Assembly: GCF_003635165.1 (NCBI RefSeq)
Contig: NZ_ML058604.1
Span: 166,250 to 230,249, forward strand
DNA from: Burkholderia sp. Nafp2/4-1b
Lineage (GTDB): Bacteria > Pseudomonadota > Gammaproteobacteria > Burkholderiales > Burkholderiaceae
Direction: 5' to 3'
DNA length: 64,000 nucleotides
Shown here: piece by piece, positions 47,366 to 62,593 of the stretch
Position numbering within the stretch: position 1 is the stretch's first letter
Layout of the letters: every line of letters begins with the position of its first letter
The notes under the pieces: model-generated
Databases searched by the model: none
Told to the model about the DNA's origin: nothing
What the model saw: only the letters and a program-made list of their open reading frames with translations
Translations under genes and position numbers: made by a program

Positions 47366-48805
47366 CTACAGGATCGGCGCGAACAGGCGCGCGACGTGCA
47401 TCGCGATGCGCCGCCACGCGGGCGAGTGCCGATACTCGTTCGCATCGACCTCGCATGCCTGCGCGAAATCGGCGTCGAGCATCGCTTCGACCTCGTCGGC
47501 GAACGGGCGGTCGACGGTCAGCACCATGATCTCGAAGTTGAGCCGGAACGAGCGGTTGTCGAGGTTCGCGCTGCCGACTGCGGCCGCGATGCGGTCGATC
47601 AGCACGACTTTCTGGTGCAGGAAGCCCGGCCGGTAGCGGAACACCTTCACGCCCGCGTCGACGAGGTCGCGCGCATAGAGCTTCGACGCCTCGAACACCA
47701 CGTAGTGGTCGCGCCGGCACGGGATCAGGATCCGCACGTCGACGCCGCGCATCACCGCGAGCTTCAGTGCGGCGACTACCGCTTCATCGGGCACGAGATA
47801 CGGCGTCGTGATCCACACCCGTTCGCGCGCGGCGTTGATCGCCTCGACGAAGAACAGCGAGCCGGTTTCCTGTTTGTCGGCCGGCCCCATCGGCACCGCG
47901 AGGCAATGCATCGCGTCGTCGGGCAGCGCGGGCGGCGGGGCGGAGAGCGGCGGCAGCGTCTGCGTGGCCCAGTGCCAGTCTTCGGCGAACACGTACTGGA
48001 TGCTGGCGACCACCGGGCCGCGGATCTCGATATGGGTGTCGCGCCACGGCGACAGGCGCCGGTTCGCGCCGAGATACTCGACGCCGACGTTGTGTCCGCC
48101 GACGAACGCACGATTGCCGTCGACGACGACGATCTTGCGATGGTTGCGGAAGTTGAGCTGGAAGCGGTTGACGAACTTGCGGTGCGTCGCGAACGGGGAG
48201 ACCTCGACGCCGCCGCGGCGCAGCGCGTCGACGTAGCGGTGCGGCAGGTCGAAGCTGCCGATGCTGTCGTACAGCACGTAGCAGCGCACGCCGGCTGCCG
48301 CGCGGGCGAGCAGCGCGTCGCGAAGCATTTCGCCGAGCGCGTCGTCGCGCACGATGAAGAACTGGACGATCACGTAATCGCGCGCGGCGTCGATCGCCGA
48401 CAGGATCGCCGCGAAGGTCGCATCGCCGTTCACGAGCGTGCGCACCGCGTTGCCCCCGACGAACGGCATGCCGCCGAGCCGCGTGAGCGCGAGCACGGCG
48501 GCCCGGCCGATCGCGTCGGCGGCCAGCCCGTCGGTTGCGTCCGCATCGAGCCAGCGTGCGCGCTGCGTGTGCGTGCGCAGCGCTTCCATCTCGTGGCGCC
48601 GCGCGTCGACGTAGCCCGAGAACTTGCTGCGGCCGAGGAACAGGTAGGGGATGAGCGTCAGGTACGGCATCGCCGTGAGCGACACGGCCCACGCGATCGC
48701 ACCCTGCGACGTGCGCGTGTTCATGAGCGCGTGACATGCCGCGATGATCCCGAGCACGTGGACGGCCAGGATCAGGGTACCGAGATGTAGCCAGTCGAGG
48801 GTCAT
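47366..48805 (-). CDS. cls: Cardiolipin synthase
   Basis: Phospholipase D-family enzyme that forms cardiolipin at the inner membrane. The 479 residues start with two transmembrane helices (about 5-28 and 38-58: IAWAVSLTAMPYLTLIPYLF). Two HKD motifs follow: HRKIVVVDGNRAFVGGHNVG near residue 222 and FLHQKVVLIDRIAAAVGSAN near 405. The length matches ClsA. No neighbouring gene lies close enough on its strand to call an operon; prmB ends 113 bases upstream. Confidence 0.93.
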   Translation of the reverse strand: MTLDWLHLGTLILAVHVLGIIAACHALMNTRTSQGAIAWAVSLTAMPYLTLIPYLFLGRSKFSGYVDARRHEMEALRTHTQRARWLDADATDGLAADAIGRAAVLALTRLGGMPFVGGNAVRTLVNGDATFAAILSAIDAARDYVIVQFFIVRDDALGEMLRDALLARAAAGVRCYVLYDSIGSFDLPHRYVDALRRGGVEVSPFATHRKFVNRFQLNFRNHRKIVVVDGNRAFVGGHNVGVEYLGANRRLSPWRDTHIEIRGPVVASIQYVFAEDWHWATQTLPPLSAPPPALPDDAMHCLAVPMGPADKQETGSLFFVEAINAARERVWITTPYLVPDEAVVAALKLAVMRGVDVRILIPCRRDHYVVFEASKLYARDLVDAGVKVFRYRPGFLHQKVVLIDRIAAAVGSANLDNRSFRLNFEIMVLTVDRPFADEVEAMLDADFAQACEVDANEYRHSPAWRRIAMHVARLFAPIL

Positions 48806-48918
48806 GGGCGCGTGACGGACTCCTGAAGTCGTGCGGCGCGACGGCCGCGTACGCGCATCTTACCCAACCGTGCGGACGAGCGGTGAGCCGTACCGCACGG
48901 TTCGATTGCGGCGCGCCG

Positions 48919-49827
48919 TCAGGCCTTGCGCGGCAGGTCCGACGCCTGGATCAGGAACACGGTGTCGTCGCCGGCGCTGGTGGGCAGCCACGTGAGTTCG
49001 AGGCCGCCGAATGCCGCTTCGACGTTCTCGCGCTCGTTGCCGATCTCGACGACGAGCACGCCATCGTCGTGCAGCCATTTGTGCGCTTCAGCAATGATCC
49101 GCCGCACGATGTCCATCCCGTCGGCGCCGCCCGCGAGCGCCATCTCCGGCTCGTGCCGGTACTCGGGCGGGAGCGCCGCCATCGACGTCGCGTTCACGTA
49201 CGGCGGGTTCGTCAGGATCACGTCGTAGCGCGCGTCGGGTTCCGCGCGGAACGCGGGCAGCGGCGCGTAGAGGTCGCCGCGATGCAGCGTGATGCGATCG
49301 TCGAGGCCGTAGTCGCGCACGTTGATCTCCGCGACTTCGAGCGCCTTGTCGGACAGGTCGACCGCGTCGATCTCGGCATTCGGGAACGCGCTGGCCGCGA
49401 GGATCGCGAGGCAGCCGGAGCCCGTGCACAGCTCGAGCACCGCGCCGACCTGCTCGGGGTCGGCAACGTACGGCTGCAGCCCGTCGTCGAGCAGCTCGCC
49501 GATGAACGAGCGCGGCACGATCACGCGCTCGTCGACGTAGAAGCGGTGGCCGTGCATCCACGCTTCGTGCGTGAGGTACGCGGCCGGCACGCGATCCGTC
49601 GCGCGGCGCTCGATCACGGCGAGCACGGCCGCGATTTCATCGGGCAGCAGGCGCGCATCGAGAAACGGTTCGAGCGTGTCGAGCGGCAGGTCGAGCGTGC
49701 GCAGCACGAGGTAGGCGGCTTCGTCGTAAGCGTTGTCCGAGCCGTGGCCGAACGCGAGCTTCGCCTTCGAGAAGCGCGTGACTGCGTAGCGCAGCAGATC
49801 GCGAACAGTTGCAAAAGGTGTCGTCAT
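48919..49827 (-). CDS. prmB: 50S ribosomal protein L3 glutamine N5-methyltransferase
   Basis: SAM-dependent methyltransferase that modifies a glutamine of L3. It has 302 residues. The N-terminal helical domain (VRDLLRYAVTRFSKAKLAFGHG) is typical of PrmB. The SAM motif is VLELCTGSGCLAILAA and the catalytic NPPY is in ILTNPPYVNATSM. It starts 11 bases after the dapE stop on the same strand, so it is probably the last gene of the dap operon. Confidence 0.95.
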   Translation of the reverse strand: MTTPFATVRDLLRYAVTRFSKAKLAFGHGSDNAYDEAAYLVLRTLDLPLDTLEPFLDARLLPDEIAAVLAVIERRATDRVPAAYLTHEAWMHGHRFYVDERVIVPRSFIGELLDDGLQPYVADPEQVGAVLELCTGSGCLAILAASAFPNAEIDAVDLSDKALEVAEINVRDYGLDDRITLHRGDLYAPLPAFRAEPDARYDVILTNPPYVNATSMAALPPEYRHEPEMALAGGADGMDIVRRIIAEAHKWLHDDGVLVVEIGNERENVEAAFGGLELTWLPTSAGDDTVFLIQASDLPRKA

Positions 49828-49838
49828 GCGAGGCTCCG

Positions 49839-52262
<2,424 letters not shown>

Positions 52263-52307
52263 GTTCGTTTTCGCAGGAGATGAATGGAATTGATCGGGAT
52301 GGATGTC

Positions 52308-53540
52308 TTACCGCGCGAGAGAGCGGCAGAAATCGACGATGCGTTGCGCGCCCTCGACGCATTCGGGGGTGCCCGCGACGAGCGCGATCCGGATGAAATC
52401 GCGGCCCGGATTCGTGCCGTGCGCGTCGCGCGCCAGGTACGAGCCGGGCAGAACCGTCACATTATAGTCGGCGTACAGGCGGCGGGCGAACTCGGTGTCC
52501 GACAGGCCGGTGCGCGCGACGTTGGCCCACAGGTAGAACGCGGCGTCGGGCAGCTTCACGTCGATCACGTCGGCGAGCAGCGGCGTGACCGTGTTGAACT
52601 TCTGCAGATACAGCGCGCGGTTCTCGCGCACGTGCGCCTCGTCGTTCCACGCGGCGATGCTCGCGTGCTGCCAGACCGGCGACAGCGCGGCGCCGTGGTA
52701 CGTGCGGTACAGCAGGAATTTCTTCAGCAGCGCGGCGTCGCCGGCGACGAAGCCCGAGCGCATGCCCGGCACGTTCGAGCGCTTCGACAGGCTCGACAGC
52801 ATCACGAGCCGCTCGAAGCCGCGGCCGAGGCGATGCGCGGCCTCGAGGCCGCCGAGCGGCGGCGCCGCTTCGTCGAAATAGATTTCCGAATAGCACTCGT
52901 CGGACGCGATCACGAAACCGTGGCGGTCGGACAGCGCGAACAGCTCGCGCCAGTCGTCGAGCGTCAGCACGGCGCCGGTCGGGTTGCCCGGCGAGCACAC
53001 GTACAGCAGCTGGGTGCGTGCCCAGACCTCATCGGGCACGGCCGCGTAGTCGCACGCGAAATTGCGCGTCGGATCGCTGTTCGCGAAATAGGGTTCGGCA
53101 CCGGCCAGCAGCGCCGCGCCTTCGTAAATTTGATAGAAAGGATTCGGACAGAGTACGATCGCTTTCTTGCCGTCCGCGCTCGGGCGCGCGTCGATCACCG
53201 TCTGCGCGAGCGAGAACAGCGCCTCGCGCGAGCCCGATACCGGCAGCACCTGCGTGGCCGGATCGATCGCCGGCAGCCCGTAGCGGCGTTCGAGCCAGTG
53301 CGCGATCGACGTGCGCAACGCGTCGGAGCCGGCTGTGGCCGGGTACGACGCGAGGCCGTCGAGCGCGCCCACCACGGCGTCGCGGATCAATGCCGGCGTC
53401 GGGTGCTTGGGCTCGCCGATGCCGAAGCTGATCGGTGTCAGGTCGGCAGAGGGCGTCACGTCCTTGAACAGGGCGCGCAGCTTTTCGAAGGGATAGGGCT
53501 GGAGCGAGTCGAGTCGTGGGTTCACGGGCGAAGCGGCCAT
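52308..53540 (-). CDS. dapC: Succinyldiaminopimelate transaminase
   Basis: PLP aminotransferase giving N-succinyl-LL-diaminopimelate. The 410 residues are fold-type I. The PLP lysine is in MLSSLSKRSNVPGMRSGF, and YVCSPGNPTGAVL and ASDECYSEIYFDE are also present. PYPFEKLRALFKDVTP is the typical DapC start. The ATG at 53540 adds MAASP before a GTG (53525) that would give the commoner VNPRLDSL start; either is possible. It is the first gene of dapC-dapD-arsC-like-dapE-prmB. Confidence 0.95.
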   Translation of the reverse strand: MAASPVNPRLDSLQPYPFEKLRALFKDVTPSADLTPISFGIGEPKHPTPALIRDAVVGALDGLASYPATAGSDALRTSIAHWLERRYGLPAIDPATQVLPVSGSREALFSLAQTVIDARPSADGKKAIVLCPNPFYQIYEGAALLAGAEPYFANSDPTRNFACDYAAVPDEVWARTQLLYVCSPGNPTGAVLTLDDWRELFALSDRHGFVIASDECYSEIYFDEAAPPLGGLEAAHRLGRGFERLVMLSSLSKRSNVPGMRSGFVAGDAALLKKFLLYRTYHGAALSPVWQHASIAAWNDEAHVRENRALYLQKFNTVTPLLADVIDVKLPDAAFYLWANVARTGLSDTEFARRLYADYNVTVLPGSYLARDAHGTNPGRDFIRIALVAGTPECVEGAQRIVDFCRSLAR

Positions 53541-53623
53541 CGCGGCCGGTTGGAGCGAAAGGGGCGGCGCAGCTGCCGCACGGCTGCGAACGGGCGCCGA
53601 CGGCGCGCGGGTCGCAACGGACG

Positions 53624-53629
53624 ATTATA
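53624..53629 (-). promoter_or_regulatory. Possible -10 box of the dap operon
   Basis: TATAAT on the minus strand, 84 bases before the dapC ATG. A matching -35 at 17 bases would be GCCGTG, which is poor. Confidence 0.45.
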
Positions 53630-53699
53630 GCGTGACGCAATGCGGTCACGGCCTGCCGGAACGGCGGCCGGGCCGGTGCAATAAAGGGTATCGAACCAA

Positions 53700-54641
53700 A
53701 TGAATAACGCGGTACGCGGCAGCCTGCCGACGCTCGCCATCCTGATCGGCGCTTCGGTATGGGGCCTGATCTGGTATCCGCTGCGGATCCTCGCGTCGCT
53801 CGGCCTCACCGGCACGCTGGCGAGCGCGCTGACGAGCGTCGTCGCGTTCCTGTTCGTGATCGTCGTGCGGCACCGCACGATCGCGACGCTGCGCTGGCAC
53901 TGGGTGTTGCCGGGCATCGCGATCACGGCCGGCGTGACCAACCTCGGCTTCGTGTGGGGCACGATCCACGGCGAGGTGCTGCGCGTGATGCTGCTGTTCT
54001 ACCTGACGCCGGCCTGGACCGCGATCTACGCGCATTTCCTGCTGCGCGAGCGGCTCACCTGGGCCGGCGCGGGGCTCGCGGCGCTGTCGATTGGCGGCGC
54101 GATGCTGATGCTGTGGTCGCCGACGCTCGGCGTGCCGCTGCCGGCCAACCCGGCCGAATGGGCGGGGCTCGCGGCCGGGCTGAGTTTCGCGATGAGCAAC
54201 GTGCTGGTGATCAAGGCGAGCCGCGAGCTGCCGGACCTGCGTGCCGAGATGCGTACCGCGACGCTATTCGGCGGCGCGGCGGTGTTCGGCGCGATCGCGT
54301 CGCTGTTCGAGGGGCTGCCGCCCGTGCCGGCAAGCGGGTCGCTGGGCGTCGCCGCGCTGATCGTCGCCGCGATCGGCGTGACGATGGCCGCGAACAACCT
54401 GCTCGTTCAATACGGGCTCGCGCGCGTGCCGGCGAACCGCGCGTCGATCATCATGCTGTTCGAGATCGTGATCACCGCGCTGTCCGCGTGGGTGTTCGCG
54501 AACGAACTGCCGAGCGCGCGCGAGTGGGCGGGCGGTGCGTGCATCGTGCTCGCGACGCTGCTGTCGAGCCGGGTCCATCGTGCCGCGCCGGCACCGGGCA
54601 AACCCGGCGACGGGCGGGACGGCGCACGCGCGATGGTATGA
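53700..54641 (+). CDS. EamA-family (drug/metabolite) transporter
   Basis: Inner-membrane transporter with ten predicted helices in two EamA repeats, 313 residues. The first repeat begins LPTLAILIGASVWGLIWYPL and includes FYLTPAWTAIYAHFLLRERL. The second includes NNLLVQYGLARVPANRASIIMLFEIVITALSAW and ends before a hydrophilic tail of about 20 residues. The substrate is unknown; the family exports amino acids and metabolites. It is divergent from dapC, and smc starts 141 bases downstream. Confidence 0.88.
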   Translation: MNNAVRGSLPTLAILIGASVWGLIWYPLRILASLGLTGTLASALTSVVAFLFVIVVRHRTIATLRWHWVLPGIAITAGVTNLGFVWGTIHGEVLRVMLLFYLTPAWTAIYAHFLLRERLTWAGAGLAALSIGGAMLMLWSPTLGVPLPANPAEWAGLAAGLSFAMSNVLVIKASRELPDLRAEMRTATLFGGAAVFGAIASLFEGLPPVPASGSLGVAALIVAAIGVTMAANNLLVQYGLARVPANRASIIMLFEIVITALSAWVFANELPSAREWAGGACIVLATLLSSRVHRAAPAPGKPGDGRDGARAMV

Positions 54642-54782
54642 TGGAAGCCGTTTGCGGGGCCCAACGCTTGAGATGCGCGCGGCCCCGCTTTTGAATTCCG
54701 GGGCGCACCGCGCACACGGGCCGTCCGGCCCCGCGCGTCGCGGCCCCGTCCGTTTCACACCTTCTTCACATCCGATACCGCC

Positions 54783-57700
54783 GTGCGTCTGAGCTCGATC
54801 AAACTCGCTGGCTTCAAATCCTTCGTCGATCCCACGCATTTCCAGGTTCCGGGCCAGCTTGTCGGCGTGGTCGGCCCGAACGGATGCGGCAAGTCCAACA
54901 TCATCGATGCCGTGCGCTGGGTGCTCGGCGAGTCGCGCGCGTCCGAGTTGCGCGGCGAGTCGATGCAGGACGTGATCTTCAACGGCTCGACCGCCCGCAA
55001 GCCCGGCAGCCGGGCAAGCGTGGAACTGATCTTCGACAACTCCGACGGCCGCGCGGCCGGGCAGTGGGGCCAGTACGGCGAGATCGCCGTGAAGCGCGTG
55101 CTGACGCGTGACGGCACGTCGAGCTACTACATCAACAACCTGCCGGCGCGCCGCCGCGACATCCAGGACATCTTCCTCGGCACGGGCCTCGGGCCCCGTG
55201 CGTACGCGATCATCGGGCAGGGCATGATCGCGCGCATCATCGAGGCGAAGCCGGAAGAGCTGCGCGTGTTCCTCGAGGAAGCCGCGGGCGTGTCGAAGTA
55301 CAAGGAACGCCGCCGCGAGACCGAGAACCGCCTGCACGACACGCGCGAGAACCTGACGCGCGTCGAGGACATCGTCCGCGAACTGAGCGCGAACCTCGAG
55401 AAGCTCCAGGGGCAGGCGGTTGTCGCGACCAAATACAAGGAGCTCGTCGCCGACGGCGAGGAGAAGCAGCGCCTGTTGTGGCTGCTGCGCAAGAACGAGG
55501 CCGCGGGCGAGCAGCAGAAGCAGCAGCGCGCGATCGAGCAGGCACAGATCGACCTCGAGGCGCAGACGGCGAAGCTGCGCGAAGTCGAGTCGCAGCTCGA
55601 GACGCTGCGGGTCGCGCATTACTCGGCGAGCGACGCGATGCAGGGCGCGCAGGGCGCGCTCTACGAGGCGAACGCCGAAGTGAGCCGCCTCGAGGCCGAG
55701 ATCAAGTTCATCGTCGAATCGCGCAACCGCGTGCAGGCGCAGATCGCCGCGCTGAACGCGCAGCGCGAGCAATGGCGCGCGCAGGCCGAGAAGGCGCAGG
55801 ACGAGCTCGAGGAAGCCGAAGAGGCGCGCGCGATGGCCGACGAGAAGGCCGCGCTCGCCGAAGACAACGCAGCCGCGAAGCACGACGCGCTGCCCGCGCT
55901 CGAAGCAAAGTGGCGCGATGCGCAGGCGCAGCTCAACGAAGAACGCGCGCGGATCGCGCAGACCGAACAGTCGCTGAAGCTCGAGGCCGCGCACCAGCGT
56001 AACGCCGACCAGCAGCTCCAGCAGCTTCAGCAGCGCCACGAGCGCCTGAAGTCGGAGGCGGGCGGGCTCGACGCGCCGGACGAAGCGCAGCTCGAAGAGC
56101 TGCGCATGCAGCTCGCCGAGCAGGAAGAAATCCTCGCCGAAGCGCAGGCACGCCTCACCGACGCACAGGAAACGCTGCCGCGCCTCGACGGCGAACGCCG
56201 CGCCGCGCAGGAGCGCGTGCAGGCCGAGAGCGCGCAGATCCACCAGCTCGAGGCGCGCCTCGCCGCGCTCAAGCAGCTGCAGGAGAACGTGCAGACCGAA
56301 GGCAAGATCCAGCCGTGGCTCGACAAGCACGAGCTCGGCGCGCTGCCGCGGCTGTGGAAGAAGCTGCACGTCGAAGCCGGCTGGGAAGCGGCGCTCGAGG
56401 CCGTGCTGCGCGAGCGGCTCGCGGCGCTCGAAGTGTCGAATCTCGACTGGGTGAAGGCGTTCGCGACCGATGCGCCGCCTGCGAAGCTCGCGTTCTACGC
56501 GCCGCCGCCGGCCGGCGAAGCGCCGGCCGCGCCGGCCGGGCTGCGTCCGGTGCTGTCGCTCGTGCGCATCGACGACGCGGGCATCCGTGCGGTGCTGAAC
56601 GACTGGCTCGGCAACGTGTACGTCGCCGACGACATCGCGCAGGCGCTCGCGACGCGCGCGCAACTGCCGGCAGGCGGCGCATTCGTCGTGAAGGCAGGCC
56701 ATATCGTCACGCGCGTCGGCGTGCAGCTGTACGCGGCCGATTCGGAGCAGGCCGGGATGCTGGCCCGCCAGCAGGAAATCGAAAACCTCACGCGCCAGGT
56801 GCGTGCGCAGGCGCTCCTCGCCGACGACGCGCGCACCGCCGCCGTGCGGGCGGAAGCCGCGCACACGCAGGCCGCGCAGGCGCTCGGCGACGTGCGCGCG
56901 CAGGCCGAACGCGCGACGCAGCGCGTGCACGCGCTGCAGATGGACGTGCTGAAGCTTGCGCAGGCGCATGAGCGCTACACGCAGCGCAGCACGCAGATCC
57001 GCGAGGAGCTCGAGGAAATCGGCGCGCAGATCGACGAACAGCGTGCGCTGCGCGCGGAATCGGAAGCGAACTTCGAACGTTTCGACGGCGAACTCGCGGA
57101 ACTGCAGGCGCGCTTCGAAGACAACCAGCTCGCGTTCGAGGCGCTCGACGAATCGCTGACGCAGGCGCGCCAGGAAGCGCGCGACCTCGAGCGCGCTGCG
57201 AACGACGCGCGCTTCGCCGCGCGCAATGCGGTCACGCGAATCGACGAGCTCAAGCGCAGCATCCAGGTCGCGCACGAGCAGAGCGAGCGCGTTGCGGCAT
57301 CGCTGGAAGACGCGCGCGCCGAACTCGAAACGATCAACGAGCAGACCGCGCACACGGGCCTGCAGGACGCGCTCGAAATTCGCGCGGTGAAGGAAGAAGC
57401 GCTGCAGGCCGCGCGGATCGAACTCGACGACCTGACCGCGAAGCTGCGTGCGTCGGACGAGCAGCGTCTCGTCGCCGAGCGTTCGCTGCAGCCGCTGCGC
57501 GACCGCATCACCGAATTGCAGCTGAAGGAACAGGCCGCGCGCCTGGCCGTCGAGCAGTTCGCCGAGCAGCTCACGGCGGCCGAGGTCGACGAGGAAGCGC
57601 TGCGCGAGAAACTGACGCCGGACCTGAAGCCGTCGTACCTGCAGGGCGAGGTCACACGCCTGAACAACGCGATCAATGCGCTGGGCCCGGTCAACATGGC

Positions 57701-58295
57701 CGCGCTCGACGAACTGAAGGCCGCGAGCGAGCGCAAGGTGTTCCTCGATGCGCAGTCGGCCGACCTGACCGACGCGATCACGACGCTCGAGGACGCGATC
57801 CACAAGATCGACCAGGAAACCCGCACGCTGCTGCAGGGCACTTTCGACGAGGTCAACCGTCACTTCAGCGATCTGTTCCCGCGTCTGTTCGGCGGCGGCC
57901 AGGCGAAGCTGATCATGACGGGCGACGAAATCCTCGACGCGGGCGTGCAGGTGATGGCGCAGCCGCCGGGCAAGAAGAACGCGACCATCCACCTGCTGTC
58001 GGGCGGCGAGAAGGCGCTGACCGCCACCGCACTGGTGTTCGCGATGTTCCAGCTGAATCCGGCGCCGTTCTGTCTGCTCGACGAGGTCGACGCGCCGCTC
58101 GACGACGCGAACACCGAGCGTTTCGCGAACCTCGTGCGCGCGATGTCCGACAAGACGCAGTTCCTCTTCATCTCGCACAACAAGATCGCGATGGAGATGG
58201 CGCAGCAGCTGATCGGCGTGACGATGCAGGAACAGGGTGTGTCGCGGATCGTCGCGGTGGACATGGAAACCGCCGCGGGTTTTGCCCAGAATTGA
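54783..58295 (+). CDS. smc: Chromosome segregation protein SMC
   Basis: Core ATPase of the bacterial condensin, 1170 residues. The start is GTG (MRLSSIKLAGFKSFVDPT). Walker A GPNGCGKSN covers residues 31-39. Coiled coils run from about 165 to 480 and about 640 to 960, with the hinge domain between (LGALPRLWKKLHVEAGWE onward). The ABC signature LLSGGEKALTATAL and Walker B FCLLDEVDAPLDD close the head. scpA/scpB are not nearby. The zipA-like gene follows after 85 bases. Confidence 0.98.
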   Translation: MRLSSIKLAGFKSFVDPTHFQVPGQLVGVVGPNGCGKSNIIDAVRWVLGESRASELRGESMQDVIFNGSTARKPGSRASVELIFDNSDGRAAGQWGQYGEIAVKRVLTRDGTSSYYINNLPARRRDIQDIFLGTGLGPRAYAIIGQGMIARIIEAKPEELRVFLEEAAGVSKYKERRRETENRLHDTRENLTRVEDIVRELSANLEKLQGQAVVATKYKELVADGEEKQRLLWLLRKNEAAGEQQKQQRAIEQAQIDLEAQTAKLREVESQLETLRVAHYSASDAMQGAQGALYEANAEVSRLEAEIKFIVESRNRVQAQIAALNAQREQWRAQAEKAQDELEEAEEARAMADEKAALAEDNAAAKHDALPALEAKWRDAQAQLNEERARIAQTEQSLKLEAAHQRNADQQLQQLQQRHERLKSEAGGLDAPDEAQLEELRMQLAEQEEILAEAQARLTDAQETLPRLDGERRAAQERVQAESAQIHQLEARLAALKQLQENVQTEGKIQPWLDKHELGALPRLWKKLHVEAGWEAALEAVLRERLAALEVSNLDWVKAFATDAPPAKLAFYAPPPAGEAPAAPAGLRPVLSLVRIDDAGIRAVLNDWLGNVYVADDIAQALATRAQLPAGGAFVVKAGHIVTRVGVQLYAADSEQAGMLARQQEIENLTRQVRAQALLADDARTAAVRAEAAHTQAAQALGDVRAQAERATQRVHALQMDVLKLAQAHERYTQRSTQIREELEEIGAQIDEQRALRAESEANFERFDGELAELQARFEDNQLAFEALDESLTQARQEARDLERAANDARFAARNAVTRIDELKRSIQVAHEQSERVAASLEDARAELETINEQTAHTGLQDALEIRAVKEEALQAARIELDDLTAKLRASDEQRLVAERSLQPLRDRITELQLKEQAARLAVEQFAEQLTAAEVDEEALREKLTPDLKPSYLQGEVTRLNNAINALGPVNMAALDELKAASERKVFLDAQSADLTDAITTLEDAIHKIDQETRTLLQGTFDEVNRHFSDLFPRLFGGGQAKLIMTGDEILDAGVQVMAQPPGKKNATIHLLSGGEKALTATALVFAMFQLNPAPFCLLDEVDAPLDDANTERFANLVRAMSDKTQFLFISHNKIAMEMAQQLIGVTMQEQGVSRIVAVDMETAAGFAQN

Positions 58296-58380
58296 CGTTT
58301 GACGAAACCGGACCGCGTTCGCGCGGCGCATGGGCGCCCGTTCGCGGTTCCGACGACAAAGAATTGCTGATGGAGCGTGC

Positions 58381-62487
<4,107 letters not shown>

Positions 62488-62519
62488 CCGGCGGCATCGT
62501 CGTACTTGTCGCCGTATCG

Positions 62520-62557
62520 GCAATGAAAAAGCCCGCTCGCGCGGGCTTTTTCATTGC
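62520..62557. terminator. Bidirectional terminator between def and rluB
   Basis: A perfect 17-base stem (GCAATGAAAAAGCCCGC with complement) and a 4-base loop. It has A-run and T-run arms on both sides, so it can stop the convergent transcripts of def and rluB. Confidence 0.93.
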
Positions 62558-62593
62558 GACGCACGAGGCGCGTGCTGGCCATCGTGCCGGCCG